The position numbers and the translations under genes are program-made. This document shows positions 36,319 to 43,922 of a stretch of DNA of 64,000 bases, in pieces (the first letter of the stretch is position 1; each line of letters starts with the position of its first letter). The stretch is from NCBI RefSeq assembly GCF_000472925.1, contig NZ_AXAS01000035.1:44230-108229 (forward strand), given 5' to 3'. Source of the stretch: Bradyrhizobium sp. Ec3.3. GTDB taxonomy: Bacteria; Pseudomonadota; Alphaproteobacteria; Rhizobiales; Xanthobacteraceae. Under the pieces are notes generated by a model that ran no database searches, was not told the origin of the DNA, and saw nothing but the letters and a program-made list of their open reading frames with translations.

Positions 36319-37536
36319 TCAAGCAGCTTTGGGCGGAAGCGCGAGCGCGCGGCCGAACATCATGTCGGTGCGGATCGCGGCGACCGCCTCGCGATTGCGG
36401 ATCAGCTCGAGATACCAGAGCGCGTCCACTGTATCGCCGATCAGCACGGCGCCGGTGAGCCTGCCGTCGGCGATGACCAGCTTCTTGTAGGTGCCGCGCC
36501 TGCGATCGGAGAGCACGAGGCTCTCGCTGCCCTCGCCGCCGACGAAATCGCCCGCCGAGAACACGCTGACGCCCGACACCTTCAGATTGGTCGAGACCAC
36601 GCTGCCCTGATAGGCGGCACTCTTCCCGGCAAGATGCCGCGCCAGCACGCGCGCCTGCTCATAGGCCGGCTCGACGAGCCCGTAAGCGGTGCCGCGATGC
36701 TCGGCGCATTCACCGAGCGCGAAGATGTCGGACTCGCTGGTCTGGAGACAATCGTTCACCACGATGCCACGATTGACGGCAAGCCCGGCCTCCTTCGCGA
36801 TTGCGACGTTCGGCCGGATCCCAGCCGCAAAGATCACGGCATCGGCCTCGATGCGACTGCCGTCGGCAAGCTCGATCGCCTCGACGTGGCCGTCGCCATG
36901 AATGCATTTGGTGCTCGCGTTCAGAACGACATGGATGCCCTTGCGCTCGACCAGCGTCTTGAGCAACTCGGCCGCCGGTAGATCGAGCTGGCGCTCCATC
37001 AGGCGGTCCATGAGATGCAGCAGCGTCACCGGCGCGCCGGCCTTCGCAAGGCCGTAGGCCGCCTCGAGTCCCAAGAGGCCGCCGCCGACCACGACGACGC
37101 GCTTCTTGGCGGCCGCGAGTGTCAGGAGCAGATCGACATCGCGGCTGTCGCGGAAGGTGTGAACGCCTGTGAGGTCGGCGCCCGGCACGTTCAGCCGCAG
37201 CGGCGTCGAGCCGGTGGCGAGGACGAGCTTTGAATATTCCATGCTCTCCTCGCCCGCGATCTTCAGCTCGCGGCGGCCGACATCGATCTCGGTGACGCGA
37301 TAGCCGTAGCGCACGGTGACGCCACGCTGGCGCCACCAGTCGGCCGGCCTGAGCTCGATCTCGTGCGAGCCGGTCTCGCCCGCAAGCACGGACGAGAGCA
37401 GCACGCGGTTGTAAGCGAGCCGAGGCTCTTCGCCGATCACAGCGATTGCGTAACGGCCGAGCGCGGTCTTGGCGAGTTCATCGACCAGACGCGCGGCGGC
37501 CATACCGTTACCGACGATGACGAGCGGCTCACTCAC
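36319..37536 (-). CDS. flp: FAD-dependent NAD(P)H oxidoreductase of the nitrate cluster
   Basis: The 405-aa flavoprotein has FAD-binding VGNGMAAARL at 7-16 and NAD(P)H-binding VVVVGGGLLGLEAA near 146-159. It resembles the N-terminal reductase part of NirB but lacks the [2Fe-2S] and sirohaem parts. Start is GTG 37536 after AGGAGAG. Between the haemoglobin gene (9-bp gap) and nasC (14-bp gap), it fits Flp, which as I recall passes electrons from NADH to NasC and may re-reduce the haemoglobin during nitric-oxide detoxification. The symbol is by synteny and motif. Confidence 0.88.
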   Translation of the reverse strand: MSEPLVIVGNGMAAARLVDELAKTALGRYAIAVIGEEPRLAYNRVLLSSVLAGETGSHEIELRPADWWRQRGVTVRYGYRVTEIDVGRRELKIAGEESMEYSKLVLATGSTPLRLNVPGADLTGVHTFRDSRDVDLLLTLAAAKKRVVVVGGGLLGLEAAYGLAKAGAPVTLLHLMDRLMERQLDLPAAELLKTLVERKGIHVVLNASTKCIHGDGHVEAIELADGSRIEADAVIFAAGIRPNVAIAKEAGLAVNRGIVVNDCLQTSESDIFALGECAEHRGTAYGLVEPAYEQARVLARHLAGKSAAYQGSVVSTNLKVSGVSVFSAGDFVGGEGSESLVLSDRRRGTYKKLVIADGRLTGAVLIGDTVDALWYLELIRNREAVAAIRTDMMFGRALALPPKAA

Positions 37537-37545
37537 TTTGCTCTC

Positions 37546-37974
37546 CTATTCTGCGGCCTGCGGCCGCGCGCCATAGGCCTCGGAAATCATGAAATTCGAC
37601 AGCAGCCCGTAGGCTGCGGTCCACGCCGCTGCGACGTCGGGCGTCCAGGCATCGCCGAGACCCTTCTCCAGCGTCCACAACAGGGTCGAGCCGACGACGG
37701 GATAGTGTTCGGGCTTGGCGCCGTAAGCGACGTGACGTTGCGCAAGCGCTGACGCCGCCGGCAGGATCGAATCGAGATTGGTCAGACCGTTCACGACGAC
37801 GGCTAGCGTCGCCATCAGCTTCTTGCGCTGCTCGGTCATGTCAGCAGGAAACATCGCCTTCACCGATGGTGCGACCTCGAACAGGCGATCGTAGAACAAC
37901 ACCGCGGCCGTTTCCGAAATCGGCGCGACCTTGGCGAAGCTCTGCTGGACGAGGTTGATCTGTTCGGGCGTCAT
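37546..37974 (-). CDS. bjgb: Single-domain haemoglobin (Bjgb-like)
   Basis: The 142-aa globin starts at ATG 37974 behind AGGAGA; a 15-residue extension is rejected. B10 Tyr is Y28 (FYDRLFE), the CD-corner Phe is in MFPADM, and proximal F8 His is H81 in RHVAYG, followed by EHYPVVG as in Vitreoscilla-type globins. It lacks a reductase domain, which flp next door could supply. Such globins bind NO formed during nitrate use. A second globin of about 86% identity (hand alignment) lies upstream of narK at 39975-40400. Confidence 0.9.
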   Translation of the reverse strand: MTPEQINLVQQSFAKVAPISETAAVLFYDRLFEVAPSVKAMFPADMTEQRKKLMATLAVVVNGLTNLDSILPAASALAQRHVAYGAKPEHYPVVGSTLLWTLEKGLGDAWTPDVAAAWTAAYGLLSNFMISEAYGARPQAAE

Positions 37975-38108
37975 AGTTGGTCTCCTTGCTGGTTTGAAGT
38001 CTGCCTTTGTCCGCGCCATTGCGGATAAGGTTCATGGGTCAAACTCTCCGGCAAAACTTCTCCCCGCGTACGGGGAGAAGCGAGATTCGTACCAAGTCTC
38101 TATTGTTG

Positions 38109-38157
38109 GAGCATGATCTTCGCGGAAAACCGCTGCACACTTTTCCGGATCATGCTC
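38109..38157. repeat. Palindromic repeat GAGCATGATC...GATCATGCTC abutting the narK stop
   Basis: Perfect 10-bp ends (38109-38118 and 38148-38157) enclose GGAAAACCGC...TTTTCC. The right end touches the first base of the narK stop codon. Next to it at 38059-38082 is another palindrome, CTTCTCCCCGCGTACGGGGAGAAG. Together they form the 182-bp narK-bjgb gap and could attenuate or process the operon transcript. Confidence 0.75.
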
Positions 38158-39548
38158 TAGACCCGTGCTTCGGCAAGGCTCGGCGCACCTTCGGCCTGCG
38201 GGCCGCGACGCAGGTAGAACCACCAGGTCAGCCCGAGGCAGGAGGCGTAGAAGCCAAGGTAGATCGCGAGCGCGAGCTGCGGCCCACCAGTCAGCGCGAT
38301 CGACTTGCCAAAACCGGTCGGGATCAGATAGCCGCCAACGGCGCCGATCGCGCCGATGAAGCCAACCGCCGCGCCGCTCTCGATGCTCGCCGTCTTCAGC
38401 GCCAGCGCGCGCGCTGCATCGCCCTTGCCGCGCACCTTGAACAGATTTTCCTCACGGAAGATCGAGGGGATCATCCGGTAGGTCGAGCCGTTGCCGATGC
38501 CCGTCGTGACGAACAGGATCAGGAACATCGCCAGGAAGCCGATGAAGTCCTTCTGGCCAACGAAATAGAGGACGCCGATCGTGGCGGCCGCCATCGCGAT
38601 GAAGTTCCAGAAGGTGATGATGGAGCCGCCGACCTTGTCGGCAAGCCAGCCGCCGAGCGGCCGCGACAGCGAGCCGACCAGCGGACCCAGGAAGGCGATC
38701 GCGATCGTGATGTGCGGGAACTGGGTCTTGATCAGCAGCGGAAAGGCCGCCGAGTAGCCGATGAAGGAGCCGAAGGTCCCGATATAGAGGTAGGCCATGA
38801 TCCAGGTGTGCTTGCGCTTGACGATCGCGAGTTGGTTCTTCACCGACGACTTGGCCGAGGTCAGGTTGTTCATGAAGAACACGGCGCCGAACACGGCGAT
38901 CGCGATCGGCAGCACCCACATCAGCCCGGCGTTCTGCAGGAAGATGCCGTCGACGGGCGTCGCCTGGAACAGGTTGATGACACCGAGCGTCATCAGGATG
39001 GGCGTCAGGAGCTGCACGCTGGAGACGCCGATATTGCCGCCGGCGGCGTTGAGACCGAGCGCCGATCCCTTCATCCGATCAGGGAAGAAGAAGGAGATAT
39101 TGGTCATGCTGGAGGCGAAATTGCCGCCACCGAGACCCGCGGTCGACGCAACGAGCAGCATCAGCCAGAACGGCGTGTCGGGCTGGCTCACGAAATAGGC
39201 AAGCGACAGCGTCGGGATGAAAAGGATCGCCGCGCTGAAGATGGTCCAGTTGCGGCCGCCAAAGGTCGTGACCGCGAAGGTGTAGGGGAAGCGCATCAAG
39301 GCGCCGATCAGGCCCGGTACGGCGACAAGCTGGAACAGCTGGTCGGTCGTGTAGTGGAAGCCGGCCTGCGGCAGCTTGGTGGTGACGATGCTCCAGATCA
39401 GCCAGACCGAGAAGCCGATATGCTCGGCCACGATCGACCAGATCAGGTTGCGTCGCGCGATAGTCTTGCCAGTCGCATTCCAGAACGCCTCGTCCTCGGG
39501 GCGCCAGTCTGAAATCCACGTCGGATTTCGCGTCGGATTCGTCGTCAT
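38157..39548 (-). CDS. narK: Nitrate/nitrite MFS transporter
   Basis: The 463-aa protein has 12 hydrophobic helices and both nitrate-signature regions: GLGGGNFASSMTNISFFFP near 140-158 and GLNAAGGNIGVSS near 168-180. The conserved arginine for nitrate is in MRFPYTF near 85. It imports nitrate and may export nitrite at the inner membrane. It heads the run narK, bjgb, flp, nasC on the minus strand. A 150-nt leader with paired hairpins and a sigma-54-like site upstream indicate regulated expression. Confidence 0.93.
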   Translation of the reverse strand: MTTNPTRNPTWISDWRPEDEAFWNATGKTIARRNLIWSIVAEHIGFSVWLIWSIVTTKLPQAGFHYTTDQLFQLVAVPGLIGALMRFPYTFAVTTFGGRNWTIFSAAILFIPTLSLAYFVSQPDTPFWLMLLVASTAGLGGGNFASSMTNISFFFPDRMKGSALGLNAAGGNIGVSSVQLLTPILMTLGVINLFQATPVDGIFLQNAGLMWVLPIAIAVFGAVFFMNNLTSAKSSVKNQLAIVKRKHTWIMAYLYIGTFGSFIGYSAAFPLLIKTQFPHITIAIAFLGPLVGSLSRPLGGWLADKVGGSIITFWNFIAMAAATIGVLYFVGQKDFIGFLAMFLILFVTTGIGNGSTYRMIPSIFREENLFKVRGKGDAARALALKTASIESGAAVGFIGAIGAVGGYLIPTGFGKSIALTGGPQLALAIYLGFYASCLGLTWWFYLRRGPQAEGAPSLAEARV

Positions 39549-39572
39549 TGATAATCCCTCTTGGTCTCACCG

Positions 39573-39608
39573 CTGCGTCGTTGCAGGCTCAGCCTCCAGG
39601 CATGGAGG
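39573..39608 (-). promoter_or_regulatory. narK leader: paired hairpins of ANTAR/NasT target type
   Basis: In the transcript, the promoter-proximal hairpin CCTCC-ATGCCT-GGAGG (39608-39593) is followed after 6 nt by CTGC-AACGAC-GCAG (39586-39573). The second has the hexaloop A1-N2-N3-G4 expected of ANTAR-protein targets and the same loop as the nrtA leader. The first has A1 but C at position 4, so it is degenerate. Known NasT regulators bind two such hairpins to relieve leader-mediated repression. No nasS or nasT gene is in the window. Confidence 0.55.
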
Positions 39609-39697
39609 TGCGCTCCGAGGCTCGATCCCCGGTGGCGAGTTCACGATGCTGATTGATGATGTCTGGGGACGTCGTCGTTGGCGTCGCAAAATGACAT

Positions 39698-39713
39698 TTC
39701 AAATTCCATGCCA
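39698..39713 (-). promoter_or_regulatory. Sigma-54-like -24/-12 element of narK
   Basis: Minus strand reads TGGCATGGAATTTGAA from 39713. It matches the -24 part TGGCA-x-G and -12 part TTG of the sigma-54 consensus, but has TTGA rather than TTGC. The same deviation is found in the nrtA element, with which it shares TGGCA-N6-TTGAA. It lies about 150 bp before the narK ATG, leaving room for the hairpin leader. Confidence 0.55.
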
Positions 39714-39807
39714 ATTGCGCCCGGTCAGGAAATACAGGGATTTCAGCGAGTTATTCGTACGGCCCGAAATCTTCGCAGGCCATTTTCGCATGCAAATTTT
39801 GCGATTC

Positions 39808-39840
39808 GCTCAATCCTTGTGCGACGCACAAAGATTGAGC
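39808..39840. promoter_or_regulatory. Palindrome (candidate activator site) upstream of narK
   Basis: A 33-bp near-perfect inverted repeat: GCTCAATC ... GATTGAGC flanks the core TGTGCGACGCACA at 39818-39830. The core recurs as TGTGCGCCGCACA upstream of nrtA, each centred exactly 111 nt from the first base of the sigma-54-like element. It is a candidate enhancer site, possibly for NtrC, although the half-site order differs from the enteric NtrC consensus. The rest of the gap 39549-39974 holds no gene. Confidence 0.55.
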
Positions 39841-39974
39841 TAGCTGTCGATTATTTGGGCGCGCCGTGCACAGGTTAACGACGCGTTTACGCGGGCTTCA
39901 GCGAAACGATGACGCGCGCATAGGCTCGTATGCCGCACTTCGCGCGAGCCATACGCCCTTTGCCGATGATGCTC

Positions 39975-40400
39975 CTACTCGGCGGCTTGCGGCCGGCCAT
40001 AGGCCTCAGTGATCATGAAATTGGAGAGCACGCCGAAGGCCGCGGTCCAGGCGGCAGCGACCTCGGGCGTCCAGGCTTCGCCCAGGCCCTTTTCCAGCGT
40101 CCAGAGCAGTGCGGAGCCAACTACCGGATAATGCTCCGCCTTCGCGCCATAAGCGACGTGACGCTTTGCCAAAGCGCTCGCGGCGGGCAGGATCGAGTCA
40201 AGATTGGAAAGACCGCCGACGACGATTGCGAGCGTTGCCATCAGCTTCTTGCGCTGATCAGTCATGTCGGCCGGAAACATCGCCTTCACGGAAGGCGCGA
40301 CCTCGAACAAACGATCATAGAAAATGACAGCGGCCGTATCCGCGATCGGTGCGACCTTGGCAAAACTGTCCTGGACCAATTTGATTTGCGTCGGATTCAT
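39975..40400 (-). CDS. Second single-domain haemoglobin of the nitrate cluster
   Basis: The 141-aa globin starts at ATG 40400 after GGAAG. It has Tyr B10 (FYDRLFE), the MFPADM corner and proximal His in RHVAYG, as in the bjgb copy. Hand alignment shows about 19 substitutions and one missing residue, so about 86% identity; most changes are conservative. It lies 95 bp after nrtC, at the end of nrtABC and before the narK promoter region. A recent duplication placed one globin in each transcript. Expected role: NO or O2 binding. Confidence 0.9.
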   Translation of the reverse strand: MNPTQIKLVQDSFAKVAPIADTAAVIFYDRLFEVAPSVKAMFPADMTDQRKKLMATLAIVVGGLSNLDSILPAASALAKRHVAYGAKAEHYPVVGSALLWTLEKGLGEAWTPEVAAAWTAAFGVLSNFMITEAYGRPQAAE

Positions 40401-40495
40401 CTCAACTTCCTTCATGACGTGGCAAAGAGAAACCCGTTGGTCGCGGCGCCGGCGCTTTGGTTCAACACCTATGCTTCCGGCGTCACTCATCTGGA

Positions 40496-41290
40496 CTACG
40501 CTGCCTCGACGAAGCGATGACGCTCGTAGAGGAATTCGAGCACGCGCTGGCGGCACTTCAAGTAAGTGGCATTCGACGCGAGCTCGAGCCGTTTGCGAGG
40601 ACGTGCGAGCGGCACGTCCAGCACTTCGCCGATGCGCGCACTCGGCCCGTTGGTCATCATCACGATGCGGTCGGACAACAGCACGGCCTCGTCGACGTCG
40701 TGGGTGATCATCAGAATGGTGTTGCCGAGCTTCTGATGCAGCGCCATCACCGAGTCCTGTAAATGCGCGCGGGTCAGCGCGTCGAGCGCGCCGAAGGGCT
40801 CGTCGAGTAGGAGCACCTTCGGCTCCATCGCGAGCGCGCGGGCAATGCCGACGCGCTGCTTCATGCCGCCGGAGATTTCCGACGGACGCTTGTCCTTGGC
40901 ATGGGCCATCTGCACGAGGTTGAGATTGTGCATCACCCAGGCCTCGCGCTCGGCCCGCGTCTTGGTCCTGGCAAATACCTTGTCGACGCCAAGCTTGACG
41001 TTCTCGAACACGGTCAGCCACGGCAGCAGGCTGTGGTTCTGGAACACCACGGCGCGATCGGGTCCGGGCGAGTTGACCTCGCGGTTCTCCAGCAGCACGC
41101 CGCCCGTCGAGACGCCGGTCAGACCCGCGATGATGTTGAGCAGGGTCGACTTGCCGCAGCCGGAGTGGCCGATGATCGAGACGTACTCGCCCTTCTCGAT
41201 GGTGAGGTTGATGTCCTTCAGCACCTCGGTCGTGGCAGCACCGCGGGTAAAGATCTTGTCGATGTGATCGAGCTTCAGATAGGCGGTCAT
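40496..41290 (-). CDS. nrtC: Nitrate ABC transporter ATP-binding protein
   Basis: The 264-aa ATPase has Walker A GHSGCGKST near 42-50, signature ISGGMKQR near 142-149 and Walker B VLLLDEPFGALD near 163-174. It matches the NrtD/CmpD-like single ATPase form; it lacks the extra binding-protein-like domain of cyanobacterial NrtC. It follows nrtB by 12 bp. I use nrtC following the rhizobial naming nrtABC. Confidence 0.9.
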   Translation of the reverse strand: MTAYLKLDHIDKIFTRGAATTEVLKDINLTIEKGEYVSIIGHSGCGKSTLLNIIAGLTGVSTGGVLLENREVNSPGPDRAVVFQNHSLLPWLTVFENVKLGVDKVFARTKTRAEREAWVMHNLNLVQMAHAKDKRPSEISGGMKQRVGIARALAMEPKVLLLDEPFGALDALTRAHLQDSVMALHQKLGNTILMITHDVDEAVLLSDRIVMMTNGPSARIGEVLDVPLARPRKRLELASNATYLKCRQRVLEFLYERHRFVEAA

Positions 41291-41302
41291 GTGCCCTCTC
41301 CT

Positions 41303-42202
41303 TCAGTTCTGCGCGGTGCCGTGGGTGACGAACCTGCCGAGGCCCGCGATCAGGCGGTCGAGCACGAAACCGATGATGCCGACATAGAACAGCGCCAAAA
41401 TGATCTCGCTGATATGCGAGGAGTTCCAGGCGTCCCAGATGAAGAACCCGATGCCCACGCCGCCGATCAGCATCTCGGCCGCGACGATCGCGAGCCAGGA
41501 GAGGCCGATTCCGATGCGCAGGCCGGTGAAGATGTAGGGCGCGGCCGCCGGGATCATGATCTTGCCGAAGAACTCCAGCGGATTGAGCTGCACGACGGCA
41601 GCGACGTTGCGGTAGTCCTGCGGGATGTTGCGGATGCCGACCGCGGTGTTGATGATGATCGGCCACACCGAGGTGATGAAGATGACGAAGATCGCCGAGG
41701 GCTGGCCGTCGCGGAAGGCGGCGAGCGAGAGAGGCAGCCAGGCGAGCGGCGGGATGGTGCGAAGGACCTGGAACAGCGGATCGAGTCCGCGCATCGCCCA
41801 GACCGATTGCCCGACCAGCGTGCCGAGCGCGATGCCGACGACGGCTGCGATCGAGTACCCATAGGCGACGCGCTGGAGGCTGGCGGAGAGATGCCAGAAC
41901 AGGCCCTTGTCGATGCCGCCATGGTCGAAGAATGGATCGAGGATCAGCTCCTTCGTATCCTTGAACACTTTTGACGGTGGCGGCAGCGTCGAGCCGGCGC
42001 GGCGGCAGATGAGCTCCCAGACCAGCATCAACAGCGCGAGCACGACGAGCGGCGGGATGACGCGGACCGCGGTCTCCCTTGCCATCCGCGCGTAGGTCTC
42101 GGCGAGCGGCGGCCGCTTCGGCGTCATCGCGACGACCGGCGCGGTGGCGCCGGCGGAAGGCGCAACACCTTCAGCGCCGATCTTCTTCACAGGCATGTTC
42201 AT
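41303..42202 (-). CDS. nrtB: Nitrate ABC transporter permease
   Basis: The 299-aa inner-membrane permease has a 45-residue hydrophilic N-terminus, then six or seven helices. The ATPase-docking loop contains QDYRNVAAVVQLNPLEFFGKIMIP near 200, and the sequence WPIIINTAVGIRNIP near 185 is a nitrate/bicarbonate-permease hallmark. ATG 42202 follows GGAGAAA. It lies 59 bp after nrtA. Confidence 0.92.
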   Translation of the reverse strand: MNMPVKKIGAEGVAPSAGATAPVVAMTPKRPPLAETYARMARETAVRVIPPLVVLALLMLVWELICRRAGSTLPPPSKVFKDTKELILDPFFDHGGIDKGLFWHLSASLQRVAYGYSIAAVVGIALGTLVGQSVWAMRGLDPLFQVLRTIPPLAWLPLSLAAFRDGQPSAIFVIFITSVWPIIINTAVGIRNIPQDYRNVAAVVQLNPLEFFGKIMIPAAAPYIFTGLRIGIGLSWLAIVAAEMLIGGVGIGFFIWDAWNSSHISEIILALFYVGIIGFVLDRLIAGLGRFVTHGTAQN

Positions 42203-42261
42203 CGAAATTTTTCTCCGGCTGCAATGGCAATGCGGCCGCCCATGGGCGGCCGCGGGAGCTA

Positions 42262-43578
42262 TCAGACTTCGACGCGCTTGATCGCGAGCGACTTCAGATA
42301 GGCGGCCGGATTTTCCGGATCGAACACCTTGCCGTCGAAGAAGGTCTCCTTGCCGCGCGAGGTGGACGCCGGGATGTCGGAGCTTGCTACCCCGAGCGTC
42401 TTGGCGGCGTCCTTCCAGAGGTCCTCGCGGTTGACCTTGGCGATCAGCGCCTTGGTGTCGAAGCTAGGCTCGTACTTGCCCCAGCGGATATCCTCGGTGA
42501 GGAACCAGAGATCGTGGCTCTGGAACGGATAGGACGCGTTGTCCTTCCAGAAACGCATCTGCTGCGGCGAGTTCTCGACGATACGGCCTGTGCCGTAGTC
42601 GAACTTGCCCTTCATGCGGTCGGTGACGTCCTCGACCGGGCAGTTGATCCATTGGCGCTTGGCGCAGATCGTCGCTGCTTCCTCGCGGTTCTCGACCTTC
42701 TCCGCCCACTGCTGGGCTTCCATGACGGCCATCAACAGCGCCTTCGTCGCCTTCGGATACTTGTCGACGAAAGCGGCGCGCATGCCGAACGATTTTTCCG
42801 GATGCTTGTCCCACAGCTCGCCGGTGGTGATGGCGGTGTAGCCGATCTCCTGATGAATGAGCTGGAGATTCCAGGGCTCGCAGACGCAGAAGCAATCCAT
42901 GGTGCCAACCTTCATGTTGGCGACCATTTGCGGAGGCGGCACGACGATGGTTTCGATGTCCTTGTCGGGATCGATGCCGCCGGCGGCGAGCCAATAGCGG
43001 ATCCAGAGGTCGTGCGTACCCCCGGGGAAGGTCATCGCGGCCTTCACGGCCTTGCCGGAGGCCTTCTTCTTCTCCAGTGCGACCTTGAACGGCGCAGTGT
43101 CGATGCCGACCTTGATGTCGGCATATTCCTTGGCGACCGAGATGCACTGACCGTTCAGATTGAGTCGCGCCAGAATGTACATCGGCGTCGGCTGATTGTT
43201 CTGCGTCACCTTGCCGGCGGAGATCAGATAGGGCATCGGCGTGAGGATGTGCGCGCCGTCGATACCGTTACCTTCGGAGCCGAGCACGAGGTTGTCGCGC
43301 GTCGTGCCCCAAGAGGCCTGCTTCTGCACCTCGACGTCAGGCATGCCATACTTGGCGAAGATGCCTTTCTCCTTGGCAACGAACAGCGGGGTCGCGTCGG
43401 TCAGCGCGATGAAGCCGAGCTTGGCGCCTTTGACCTCGGGGCCTGCATCTTGGGCGAAGGCACCGGCGGGGAAATTCAGCTTGGCGGTGGCGAGAAGTGC
43501 GGCGGTGCTGCCGGTCGCCTTCAACAGTTGACGGCGGCTGAGGCCGCTCTCGGAGGGGCGGCGAATGCGCTTGGTCAT
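42262..43578 (-). CDS. nrtA: Nitrate ABC transporter substrate-binding protein, Tat-exported
   Basis: The 438-aa protein begins with a twin-arginine signal (SRRQLLKATGSTAALLATAK near 15-34), so it is folded before export, unlike the Sec-type binding protein at 3252-4241. The mature part has NrtA/CmpA features: LGFIALTDATPLFVAKEKGIF near 54, the QASWGTTRDN segment near 87, and the DCFCVCEPWN region near 225. It binds nitrate in the periplasm. A 340-bp upstream region holds a palindrome, a sigma-54-like element and a two-hairpin leader. Confidence 0.93.
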   Translation of the reverse strand: MTKRIRRPSESGLSRRQLLKATGSTAALLATAKLNFPAGAFAQDAGPEVKGAKLGFIALTDATPLFVAKEKGIFAKYGMPDVEVQKQASWGTTRDNLVLGSEGNGIDGAHILTPMPYLISAGKVTQNNQPTPMYILARLNLNGQCISVAKEYADIKVGIDTAPFKVALEKKKASGKAVKAAMTFPGGTHDLWIRYWLAAGGIDPDKDIETIVVPPPQMVANMKVGTMDCFCVCEPWNLQLIHQEIGYTAITTGELWDKHPEKSFGMRAAFVDKYPKATKALLMAVMEAQQWAEKVENREEAATICAKRQWINCPVEDVTDRMKGKFDYGTGRIVENSPQQMRFWKDNASYPFQSHDLWFLTEDIRWGKYEPSFDTKALIAKVNREDLWKDAAKTLGVASSDIPASTSRGKETFFDGKVFDPENPAAYLKSLAIKRVEV

Positions 43579-43590
43579 AGGTCGTGTCGT

Positions 43591-43626
43591 CCTTTGCGTC
43601 GTTGCAGAAGCGGTGCGTCAGTGCAC
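43591..43626 (-). promoter_or_regulatory. nrtA leader: two hexaloop hairpins, ANTAR/NasT target type
   Basis: On the transcript, GTGC-ACTGAC-GCAC (43626-43613) is followed after a short linker by TGC-AACGAC-GCA (43606-43595), whose stem extends over a mismatch. Both loops are six nucleotides with A at position 1 and G at position 4, the recognised signature of ANTAR-protein targets. The 3' arm of the second stem overlaps AAAGGA, the only good ribosome site before the nrtA ATG at 43578. Binding could therefore act on translation as well as on termination. No separate terminator was seen. Confidence 0.7.
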
Positions 43627-43759
43627 ACGAGCCCGTCGGTCCGGTGACGCCGCCATTGGCGCATGCGAACGCATGGCGGGAGAAACCCCCGTCTGGTGGC
43701 GTCGGCAAATTCGGATGAACAGTCTCGCGGGACGGCATCAATGGCGTCGACACAAACTA

Positions 43760-43775
43760 TTCAAGCTTTGTGCCA
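43760..43775 (-). promoter_or_regulatory. Sigma-54-like -24/-12 element of nrtA
   Basis: Minus strand reads TGGCACAAAGCTTGAA from 43775: TGGCAC at -24, TTGA at -12 where the consensus has TTGC. The predicted start lies about 170 nt before the ATG, upstream of the hairpin leader. Confidence 0.6.
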
Positions 43776-43822
43776 AGCGGAACGAGCCGAATCTGTCTTA
43801 AAACTCAAGGCATTAAAGCATG

Positions 43823-43849
43823 GGAACAGATGTCGCAGGCATCTGTTCC
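43823..43849. promoter_or_regulatory. Perfect 10-bp stem-loop between palindrome and promoter of nrtA
   Basis: GGAACAGATG-N7-CATCTGTTCC lies between the activator-type palindrome and the -24 element. Being upstream of the predicted start it is more likely a protein site or bend element than a leader structure. narK has no equivalent. Confidence 0.45.
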
Positions 43850-43879
43850 GCACGCGGAGTTTGCGGTCTGCACAGCTTT

Positions 43880-43892
43880 TGTGCGCCGCACA
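43880..43892. promoter_or_regulatory. Palindrome TGTGCGCCGCACA upstream of nrtA
   Basis: The 13-bp core matches that upstream of narK except at its central base, and its centre is 111 nt from the first base of the -24 element, exactly as in narK. Candidate enhancer for a sigma-54 activator responding to nitrogen limitation. Confidence 0.55.
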
Positions 43893-43922
43893 TAAACTAG
43901 GCAGGCGCTGGAGAGGCCGTGC

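Noticed and set aside
39975..41666. 563-codon minus-strand frame joining a globin to a long N-terminal part
   Set aside because: The N-terminal part is the shadow of nrtC and nrtB; the globin has its own ATG and ribosome site at 40400.
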